Assembly (NCBI RefSeq): GCF_932274485.2
Contig: NC_065882.2
Coordinates: forward strand, 64,765,431-64,829,430
DNA: 64,000 bases
Direction of reading: 5' to 3'
Source of the DNA: Patella vulgata
Taxonomy: Eukaryota > Mollusca > Gastropoda > Patellidae
Made by a program: the position numbers and the translations under genes. The notes below the pieces were generated by a model. The model worked only from the letters and a program-made list of their open reading frames with translations, was not told the DNA's origin and ran no database searches. Below, piece by piece: positions 55,149-64,000 of this stretch (within the stretch, counting starts at the first letter, position 1; every line of letters begins with the position of its first letter).

Positions 55149-58100
55149 ATGTTTGCCAGCTGTGGATATTTTCGGGGAATAACATGTCCTTATTTTCAAA
55201 GCGGTTTATGTGAAAGACCGTACTGTCATTTTCGACATGTGAAGGAAAAACAAAAGGGTACGAAAGTCGAAATTAATAAATAAAACAAAAATCATTTTAT
55301 AATTTAAATTTCTTGGAGGTTAATTAACCACAAGGTATCATCGATTACTACAACAATGCTGTTTTATATAGTCTAAAATAATGTCCGAGCATTTCACTAG
55401 CTATCATGATTGATGACTATTTTGTTGTTGGTTGATGATAATGATCATCTGGTCAGATTGATTATATACATGTACATAGTGTTTTGTCATTGCCAACCTT
55501 CTTAGAAAGTCCTCTGATCCTTTCCGTCCATCTTTATTAAGCTGCAATATGAAAATACTTTTCAACCCCCACCTTTGTTCACTATTTTAGAGTCCTTACC
55601 TTCTATTTTTCCCAGAATTCTTCTTTTGTTCACCAAAGGAATTATTTCTTGCCTTAAAAGAGTGCAAGTAGGGCCTACTAGTCTTGTAATAGCAGACCAA
55701 TTCAAACATAATTTGATATGTTTTTGAATCTCAAAATTCTGTGTGAGAATAGTTTCCTTTTGGTGAACAAAGAAGAATTCTATTAAAAAATAAAAGGTAA
55801 AGACTTCAAAATAGCCTTAGAACAGATGTGGGGGTATTTTCATTCATTTGATATTGCAGTTTAATAAGGACGGACAGGAACGTTTAGTGAACTTGGTCCA
55901 ATCAGAGACCATTCTAAAAGGAACTATCCCAGTACTGTCTGCCTAGGCAAGAAAGTTGGCAAATTTAAGTTTTGTGAGTGCAAAACACAATCATGTAACA
56001 ACCTGCCCTAATTGAATAATCCAATGTCAATTCATCAATATATATTTTCTTTAGTAATACAATCTTAAAAAGTTAATCTTTTAAAAATTATTTCAGATCC
56101 GTATCCCACCAGTATTTCTCAGTCATCTTCTACAGTAACAAGTACAGAAAAAGTAGAAAATATCACATCAGCAATTTTACCAAATGATAGCTATTTCCAC
56201 GAAAATGTGTCGAAAAAGATTGAAAATAATGTTGAAAAAAAAGAAACTGAGTTAACAAAATCAACTGGTGAAGAAAATGACAATGAGAAGAAGGAAGTGG
56301 AATACGATTCAGAATCAAATGATGCTGAGTTTCCATTACCAAATCCAAGCTTTCAACCAGTATACAATCCCACTCCAAAGTCTCAAGCTATTAAAAGAAA
56401 TCCAGATGATCCACTGCCAGAATATTGCCCAACACCAATAACTAAGTTGAAACGCATGAAGAAACCTTTATCAGCAGATTTACAATACGACCCCGTTAGT
56501 AATTACCTTTACCCAATAAGTGAGAAAAATGATACTACTGTGATTGATGAGCCTGTTTATGTACCAATAAAACGTTCATTGAGCAATGACTCGTGTGATC
56601 TCCCTTCCAAAAAACAGATACGTTTAGATGGAGAAGCATCTAAGGAAGAAGACAATGGATTCATCCTGGGTGAAGAAATCAGTAACAGTGATGTCGAAGG
56701 TGATCATGATGATGCTCAGTTCAGTGATGATGATATTCTGATGAGCAGAAATAACAAATGTAAAAAAGACAATGACTGTGAAGAAATATTTGCAACAAAA
56801 TCCTATGTTCGTGATAATGTGAGGGAAAAGGGTAATGACAGTGAGAAGGTACATGAACCTAAGACTGTAGGCCTACCTAAAAACCTCAAGAAATATGACA
56901 TCATATCAGACATTATGAAAGAAGATAAGTCAAAATCTAATGAAAAAAACATTTCTCATAAACGATCAGAAACTGTGAAGAAAGTGAGTTCAGATAAATC
57001 CAAAGACACAAATCATAGACATTCAGATAAAGAAAATCTTAAAAATCAGAGCAAATCCTCATCTAAAATCAGTTCAGAAAAAGAAGTGAAAAATTATAAA
57101 AGTGATCATAGTAAAGAACGGACAAAATATGATAAGGAAAAATCAAGCTCTAGATCTTCATCAAGTCATAGAGAAAGTAACAAAGAAAGTTCTAGTGGCA
57201 GTTATAAGTCTAGAAACAAACATGAGTCTTCAAGTTCAAAATCACAATCGGGTAGTGTTTCGTCAAGTTCAAGTTCGTCTCATAAAAAACCTTCAACATC
57301 AGTTTCCACATCCAAACATTCAGGAGATAAGTCAAGCAGTCAAAAAGAATCTGAGAATAAAAAAAGTAGCTCATCATCATCATCGTCTACAAAATATGGT
57401 TCTTCACATAAATCATCCTCTTCAGCGTCATCATCACACAAGTCATCCTCTTCATCATCTAATAAACCATCCTCTAAATCTTCTTCATCTTCCCGTAGTT
57501 CTACTTCACACTCATCATCACATAACAAAACTGTCTCAACGTCAAATAAACACGATAATCATAAAAATGATAAAACTCAGAGACAAAGTTCAAGTGATAA
57601 ATCATCACATAAAACAAAATCTAGTTCAGGGAGTTCCTCATCACACAGAGACAAACATAATGGTGAACATAAAAATAAAGAGAAATCTAGTTCTAGTTCA
57701 GATAAAGAAAAGGATGATAAGCCAAGTAAAAGATACAGTATTGAAGAAATACACGCCGATTTATTTGGAAGCAGTGAAGAAGAAGATAACTTATCCCCAC
57801 CACAAGAGGCCAATGAAATGTCGGATTCAGAATTATTACAATATCTGGATGAAAGTGATTTTTCTGATGCTGACACGTATGAAGAATGTTTGAAAATATT
57901 CAATGAAACTAATTCTGCAAAATCTAAGACTCCTGTCAAAAAAGATGTTCGAAAGGTATGTATGTCAAACATATGCTTTCAATCGCAATATATTGAGTTA
58001 CCAGTACTAGATGTTCAACAATTAATATATTAATTGTTTATATATTTCAGAGACCAGAAACAACATCAGAGGAAAATGCACCAGGAAAGAAGAGAATGGC

Positions 58101-61100
58101 TCACGAGTCAGCCGCTAAAGTATGATTCAATTATTAACTACTACTCGCATTCAAGATAGTTCTGTATTCATATAGGTTTAGAATTAAATGATAAACCTTT
58201 TAGCAATTATTAAATGGTGTCAATATTTATCAATTATTTTTGGTAGGTCCACAAGAAGCCGGTAGAAAATGTAAAGATGCATCTGAGTGCAGCTCAAGTA
58301 ATGCACAATCGTATTATTGCCATGCAGAAACATGCCTTGGAAGCAGCTGCTGCTAAGAAAGCACTTGCTGAAGCTTCAGTAAGTTTTCACAATTAATTGA
58401 TATTTCCTATCCATTATAATTATAGTCTCTTTGAATGGCATTTAGTAAACGAAAAGTAACACACTGAAACTTATACATGGAATAACAATTACTGGTTTTT
58501 TAGATGGCAGTCATGTCTGTATCGAGGAAATGTAACTTGTCGGGTACAAACTTATAAGAAGCCATAACCGAACACAAAAATCAAGCTCTTGAGCAAAGTG
58601 ATGATAATATGCTGAGTAGTATGTAAATATACAACATTAATCAGACTAGTCCTATTGGGTTAGAACTCAATACTGCTCAGCTTATTATCATGGCTTTGAT
58701 CAAGTTCTTGTTATATGTATGTTAATAAACCAGTAATTGTTATTGCAATGTTTCAGTTTGTTCCAGATAAGTTTAGATTGTTTTAACATATGACTTGTTT
58801 AAACATACATTATGCAAGAGCTAAATCTGCCTGTTTCAGGTCTTTCTTTAGGCCCGAAATTTTATCTAAATTATTAATTAGACATTAATTAACTTATCCA
58901 GACCATAATCAACTCTTGATGTCATTGCTAGCCTGTGATATTTATTGGATTAGGATCCGATTTGCTGCTCAACCTTCTTTCATGATTTAATCATGAAATG
59001 GATAATCGAGACTATGTTTTTTATCGTACCGACTTTAGTAATGTTGATCAAGGCTAGACTGAAAATTCAATCGCTAAATTCTTGATTCACAGTGGATCAA
59101 TTTGACTGAAATTTTCAGCAAATTCCCCTTACATAATCTAGTTTTTAACTATTATAGTGAGAACTGCCAGCTCTTTATCTAATCTCCCATAATGTTCTTT
59201 AAGCTTCAGGAAACATATCTTTAACTTGACAATATTTTGAGTAGTTTTCACAGATTAAGCAGTGAAAGAAGAACAGTTAAATATACAGTGTGCTTGTAAG
59301 ATGAAACAGTACTTATTTATTTTGTCCATTATAGACATCAGGGTCATCCAGTATGTTTGGGAAAAAAAGAGTAGCTCATACAACAGGTCATATGAATGGA
59401 AAAGCTGATGATAATAAAACACTAGCTATTACTGCATCGAAAACAGAAAAACGAAAAGCTCATGCTCCAACTATTGTAAGTTTGTTATTGATTATGTAAT
59501 TTTGACTTGAGTACAATTTGATCTTTTTGCTCCATACATCATTTTTGAGTAGTTGATCTAATTTTCTCTCTTGTTCTGGGAGGTGCTCTTGAATATTTAA
59601 TCTTGATTTATTGAAATAATATTAAATGGTTGTATATCTAACTTGTGGAAACAACTTCAAAAATTTCTCTCACTTACAGATATATTTCATTATTTTCTTA
59701 ATCACTTCAGAAAAATATTAAGAGACCAACTGTTCCAACAGAGTTTGGTTCCAAAGTGCCAACAGCAATAAGACAACGTTATCTTAATCTTATTATTGAT
59801 GAGTGCCTCAAGTTTATCAAAGATGAGGAATCCGCATTTAAACGGGTAAGTGAAAATATTTACTTTTTCGGGTTTTTTGAATCACACACAAAGGTTATAG
59901 AATAACCAAAGCCAGTAGATCATAACCAGAAGACACAGTTCTGGACAAATTAAGCAAACTGATGCATCAGCAAGTAGAATCACCATTTGAGATAATTTTT
60001 GTGTTTGAATGAAAATGTTGCCACAAATTTCAGAAAGGGTTAAAACTTTCTGAAGTATTTGTTTTCTACTCACCATTTTTCACTGACATAGAAGAACAAA
60101 AATGTTTCTGAATCTTAATCACAATTAATGTCCATGTTATTTTCAGGCCCAAGAAGAGGAACATGTGGCCTATGGTCGAAGTTCTAGTAAAAATATCTAC
60201 TTGAGAATGGCAGTCAACACCATAAAAAGACTTAGAACTGAGGCTGAATCTAAAGTAGCATCTCCAAAAAAGAAAATACCCAATTCACAATCACATGAAG
60301 CCACTTTAGGTGGTTCAAAGGCTGCTAAAACTAGTTTTACAGTAAAAAGATCAGGAAAGAGTCAAGTATTTTATGGTGATTTTTCAGGTACATAGTTTGA
60401 ATTCAGTTTATTTGGATATTAAATTTCATTTTGATACCCTAGATCCCATAAATGAAAGATTGAAGATAATTTGGAATCTTGAGTTTTAATTTTCAAAGAA
60501 TTAATTTGGCCTAAATTGATTAAATAAAAAAATACATTTTTGCCAAAACTATATGGACAGAACTATCTGTGTTTAAGCTGATTGTATTAATCTTTTAATA
60601 ATAATGTGAATTGTTTTATTACAGGTGCAGATTTATATAAGAGGTTAACCAAATATATCACAAGTGAAGAATTATTACAAGCTAATAATTTTCCACGACC
60701 ATGTCCTGAGTCAAGTAGTAGTGCTAAATTCTATGTTGATAAAAGCATCAAAGATGTCACTCTCAAAGGTGAGTCGAACTTAAATTCTCAATGCCTCATT
60801 TTAGGGTAATATGAATCTCTTACAAACTACAGTATTGTGAAAGAAGAATCTGTAATATTGGTAGGAATATCAGTCCAAAAATAGTTCAATTCCGTTCAGT
60901 ATTTACTTTGATATATTGAATAGAAACTTTATCGAACTATTCTGCTCACTATGTAATAAGCCACTGCTATTTTGTTTTCCGTGAATAATTATTGATGGGC
61001 CTAATTTAAATCCAATGGAATCTAAGCCAGGAGGTTATCTATCGTTAAATTTTTAATGTTAAATAGTAATTTGATATTTTAATGAGAAATACAAATGATA

Positions 61101-62110
61101 ACCTCAAAATATTTACACTGTTATGGCTGATAAAACAAACTTGTTTATCATTTGATATATAAAGTATGACATTTTCATTAACTCACTACAATCCATTCTT
61201 TTTTAAAACATTGATTTTGTTTGTTTTATCTTTTGAATATAGATTACGAGAAGGTGTGTTGTCGATGTGGAAAGAGGTTTATTGTTTATCCTGACTGTGA
61301 ATATGGAACCAAAGAACAGTGTTCTTATCATTGGGGAAAAGCTTGGAAACGAAGAAGTAGGTGCAATTAGGTCATAATATACAAATAATTTCTATAAAAG
61401 AGTTATTGCCCTTGTCAAAAATGTCAGTGTGTCATATTATTTCTATTCAAGTTATTGCCATTTTCACCAAATTGTTCTCTGATCAATTAAGGAGAGTTGG
61501 GTTGCCAAATGGTCTAATGATTCTGGTTTAGATCATAAGGTCTGTCATTGAGTCAAGTCGAATGGTTTTGTTCTCATACTTGTACATGGCAAGGAGTCGG
61601 ATAGCCTGCCTTACCTTCTGGGTTTTCTCTGGGTTCTCCAGTTTGCTCCCTTCTACCATATGTTAGAACTGAATGTCTGTGTTGAGTGAGTATGATACCC
61701 TCTGGGCCAGTGGTTGTATAATAGTCATTTTGTTAATTATGGGTATCTTTCATGCTGTGTATTTTATCATTTACAGTTGCTGGATCTATAGAAACAAGAT
61801 ATACATGTTGTAGTGGTGAATTGGGATCAAACGGTTGTGCTATTTCTAAGGTATGCGTATTGTATTTTTGTTAACTCACAATAATTTTATAAAACCCGAG
61901 ATTTGATTTTCTCGATGTTGTACTATCATTGAAATGGAAGAATGAATTTTACCTTAGATTTGAATTAATCAGAAGTATTTCTTTTTATAATTTTAGGCTC
62001 ACGCATATGAAACTAATAAATATGAGAACACAACAGGCTATATGAAGACATTACCTACTTCACCTCCAATAGATGGTAATTATGGTGTTTACGCAATGGA
62101 CTGTGAAATG
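55149..62110 (+). CDS. REXO1: RNA exonuclease 1 homologue (elongin A-binding), 3' end outside window
   Basis: DEDDh 3'-5' RNA exonuclease of the REXO1/Rex1p family. Eleven exons seen: 55149-55257, 56097-57955, 58051-58119, 58247-58378, 59335-59475, 59711-59845, 60147-60387, 60625-60768, 61243-61356, 61777-61850, 61997-62110; 3132 nt, 1044 codons, phases consistent. Opens with [16 protein letters not shown] and a CCCH finger, [18 protein letters not shown] (C-x7-C-x4-C-x3-H). Exon 2 codes a long acidic then Ser/Lys-rich disordered stretch, with YDPVSNY and YTP-like PVY repeats as in vertebrate REXO1. Then [20 protein letters not shown] (elongin A-binding region), [14 protein letters not shown], a Cys-rich module ([17 protein letters not shown]...[19 protein letters not shown]) and the first exonuclease motif YAMDCEM at its last seen exon. 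The remaining motifs (Exo II, III) lie downstream of a transposon-bearing intron. Long exon 2 is AT/AGT-Ser rich. Confidence 0.95.
58803..59198 (+). mobile_element. TTAA-flanked MITE, copy 4 (396 bp)
   Basis: Flanked by TTAA at 58799-58802 and 59199-59202; same ends and interior as the copy at 50079. In the REXO1 intron between exons at 58247 and 59335. Gives the clearest pair for defining this family. Confidence 0.82.
61505..61690 (-). repeat. Repeat family 2, inverted copy in REXO1 intron
   Basis: Plus strand reads 'tggtctaatgattctggttt', 'gatcataaggtctgtcattg' and 'ctgggttttctctgggttct', the inverse of the family-2 body. The right-hand end resembles a tRNA-like head; supports a SINE identity for the family. 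Confidence 0.65.
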
Positions 62111-62584
62111 GTAAAATACTTTAATTAATATTAAATATATTATCCGGTCAATATTTAACAGGGTTTAAATCTGTATATGGACATTTATATATTTTATGGT
62201 ACTTATATGGTATACTCGTTACATCTGGTTGGAAATAGCATTCACTATTACTGGAGAACTTGTGTATCATCATAAATATTCCAAGAATGTTACTATTCAA
62301 AGTCTAGAGTGTGATTATTTATTGTTATTAAAAGATGTATGGGTAATTTGGGCTCATTTAATATAAATTAAATTAAAAATTGATTCCTAATGCATTCCAA
62401 ATTGTAAGCACAACTTACAAAAAGTCAACCCTTACTTTTCTAGCATACATCTTGTCTATATGTTTACAAAAAGAGACACTGATGCTATTACCACCCACAA
62501 CAAATTTATTTCAAGTATTATGCACATTCAGAAATTATTGTCCCCCGCCTTTCGAAGAAAGCAGGGGACTATTAAAATGGGTTC

Positions 62585-62588
62585 GTCC

Positions 62589-62643
<55 letters not shown>

Positions 62644-62699
62644 CGTCCGTCCGTCCGTCCGTCCGTCCGTCCGTCCGTCCGTCCGTCCGTCCGTCCGTC
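62585..62699. repeat. (GTCT)n / (GTCC)n microsatellite
   Basis: About 115 bp of 4-bp units: GTCT up to about 62636, then GTCC. All three plus frames stay open, giving SVCL- and RPSV-type repeats, which explains the long open frames here. Likely part of the transposon leader. Confidence 0.93.
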
Positions 62700-62821
62700 A
62701 CACTTTTTGGGACACAATAACTCTCTTCCTAATAACCCCATTCGCAGTTATTAATGCGCATGCGTGACGTTACTTCCGTTTTTTTGTAAACAAACACGGC
62801 AGACGTCGTGGGCTCGTGACT

Positions 62822-64000
62822 ATGGCAAATTGTGCCGTGGTAGGTTGTTCAAATTCTTACTATAAACTGCAGAGATGGGCGAAGTCAACATGCCCTGTTC
62901 ACAACAAAAGGCAGGACGAATGTGTTTGCAAAGAGCCTTTCCAATTTTTCTCGTTCCCGAGTAATAAAACACAGAAAGATTTAAGACTGAAATGGATAAA
63001 AAATGTAAACAGAAAAACTGGTAATGCTAATTGGCAGCCCACAACTTATAGCAGAATATGTTCGGACCACTTTGTGGACGGAACACCAACATTAAATAAT
63101 CCATATCCTACTGTCCACATGGGATATAACATGGCAGAGACAATTAACTCCAGAAAACCTCCAATACAGCGATTTACAGTGACAGAGACACCAAAATCTA
63201 AGCCAAAGACCAGTAATCAGCATCTGGAGGATATTAATCATGATCACCAATATAATTTTAGAAGTAAATGTGATTGTACTCTAGATTGTAGCTGTGAGGG
63301 TTGTCTTAAAAAAGAAAGACAGATATGTTTATTAAAAGAAAAGATTTTGTCACTTGAAGAGCAGCTTAAAGAAGAGAAAAGTTGTTTACAGCCAAAACCC
63401 ATTCACAAGGTGTTAATGGAATCCGATAAAAATGTAAAACGATTTCTTGGAATGCCTAGTAAGAAGCTATTTTTGACTTTGGTTAAAGTCTTAACCCCAA
63501 AAGCCAAATACCTCAGATACTGGAAAGGGCGCCAGAGCTTGAAAGTAATGTCATCAAGAGTGAATAAAATGAACACATCATCTAAAACCAAACCTGGACC
63601 TGCAAGGAAATTAACAATAACTCAAGAATTAATGGTTGTTTTTTTGAAGCTGCGGCTTAATCTTACAAATGAACTAATAGCAGTGATGTTTAATATAAGT
63701 GCTAGTGTATGTTCACAAATCATAACGACTTACCTCAAATTCTTAGCTCATCAGTTCAAGTGTCTCATATTTCGCCCCACTATGGAAGAAGTAAAGGCAA
63801 CTTTGCCTGACTGTTTCAAAGAAACTGTACCCAATGCTCGGGGAATAATAGACTGCACAGAAATGTTTATTGAAAACCCTAATAGTCATGATGTACAGGC
63901 AAGCACGTGGTCAGACTATAAGCATCATAATACCTTGAAATGCCTGATTGATATTACACCTACTGGTATAATACAGTTTATATCTCCTGCTTGGGGGGGC
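62822..64000 (+). CDS. THAP-domain DDE transposase, 3' end outside window
   Basis: 393 codons open from ATG 62822 to the last base. Residues 1-90 form a THAP zinc-binding DNA domain: C4 and C9 (MANCAVVGCSNS), the invariant Trp in LKWIKNV, and SRICSDHFVDG with the Cys-x2-His pair. A Cys-rich stretch (CDCTLDCSCEGC) and a coiled coil (LLKEKILSLEEQLKEE) follow, then a helix-turn-helix region (LTITQELMVVFLKLRLNLTN) and the start of a DDE_Tnp_4 nuclease: GIIDCTEMFIENP with the first catalytic Asp, TWSDYKHHNTLKCL and ISPAWGG. The combination occurs in ISL2EU-type transposons. The frame is undamaged so far, so the copy may be young. P elements also have THAP but lack this DDE_Tnp_4 wording. Confidence 0.88.
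   Translation, partial: MANCAVVGCSNSYYKLQRWAKSTCPVHNKRQDECVCKEPFQFFSFPSNKTQKDLRLKWIKNVNRKTGNANWQPTTYSRICSDHFVDGTPTLNNPYPTVHMGYNMAETINSRKPPIQRFTVTETPKSKPKTSNQHLEDINHDHQYNFRSKCDCTLDCSCEGCLKKERQICLLKEKILSLEEQLKEEKSCLQPKPIHKVLMESDKNVKRFLGMPSKKLFLTLVKVLTPKAKYLRYWKGRQSLKVMSSRVNKMNTSSKTKPGPARKLTITQELMVVFLKLRLNLTNELIAVMFNISASVCSQIITTYLKFLAHQFKCLIFRPTMEEVKATLPDCFKETVPNARGIIDCTEMFIENPNSHDVQASTWSDYKHHNTLKCLIDITPTGIIQFISPAWGG

Larger units (their letters stand above)
62540..64000 (+). mobile_element. THAP-DDE transposon (ISL2EU/Harbinger-like), cut by window edge
   Basis: Begins with a 30-bp palindrome 'gtcccccgcctttcgaagaa' / 'agcaggggac' (62540-62569), then (GTCT)n and (GTCC)n, then a THAP transposase gene. 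It is inside the REXO1 intron after the DCEM exon. The right end is not in the window, so target duplication and completeness cannot be judged. Confidence 0.8.

Noticed and set aside
57102-57972. Long alternative frames on both strands within REXO1 exon 2
   Set aside because: Low-complexity Ser/Lys codons leave other frames open; the phase 0 frame joins correctly to flanking exons.
62380-62754. Long frames with SVCL/RPSV repeats on both strands
   Set aside because: Direct translation of the GTCT/GTCC microsatellite in every frame.
62822-64000. A host THAP gene or a P element
   Set aside because: The DDE_Tnp_4 wording (GIIDCTE, WSDYKHHNTLK, ISPAWGG) and the palindromic, microsatellite-bearing leader fit ISL2EU/Harbinger-like transposons; P-element transposase differs beyond the THAP domain.

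Overview
The window is nuclear DNA from an animal, most likely a mollusc. It is AT-rich, has many short exons with GT-AG introns, carries (CCCTAA)n tracts, and is full of transposon and SINE families including the 'gggccataactctg' tandem repeats that I recall as common in molluscan genomes. The species call is inference; the gene identities come from exon-by-exon reading of conserved proteins. All intron phases I joined are consistent.

Layout. (1) 1-9040, + strand: the 3' part of a collagen gene, at least nine exons, ending in a FACIT-like coil, a last triple helix and a short Cys-containing tail; its introns hold a decayed Tc1 element, SINEs and a large inverted-repeat element. (2) 9041-14587: intergenic, with a 24-bp minisatellite and a clean Mutator-like MITE with a 9-bp target duplication. 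(3) 14588-19003, +: complete seven-exon MRPL13 (mitochondrial ribosomal protein L13, 191 aa). (4) 21556-22047, +: intronless Tctex1-type dynein light chain. (5) 22048-27884: mostly unannotatable AT-rich DNA with one hAT-type non-autonomous element. (6) 53719 down to 27885, - strand: a complete 27-coding-exon TUT4/TUT7 terminal uridylyltransferase (1472 aa), whose introns host a nearly intact PHD-finger LINE, a Tigger/pogo relic, tandem-repeat DNA elements, TTAA-flanked MITEs and SINEs. (7) 55149-62110 and beyond the window, +: REXO1, a 3'-5' RNA exonuclease, first eleven exons, reaching the first catalytic motif of the exonuclease domain. (8) 62540-64000, +: a THAP-domain DDE transposon (ISL2EU/Harbinger-like) inside the next REXO1 intron; its transposase frame is open to the window edge.

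The most interesting arrangement is the head-to-head pair TUT4/7 and REXO1: an enzyme that adds uridines to RNA 3' ends and an enzyme that trims RNA 3' ends start about 1.4 kb apart on opposite strands, with a YY1-like motif just upstream of REXO1. The other genes show no obvious functional link to each other. I found no tRNA, rRNA, CRISPR or prokaryote-type features. I did not see retroviral, LTR-retrotransposon or Polinton sequence.
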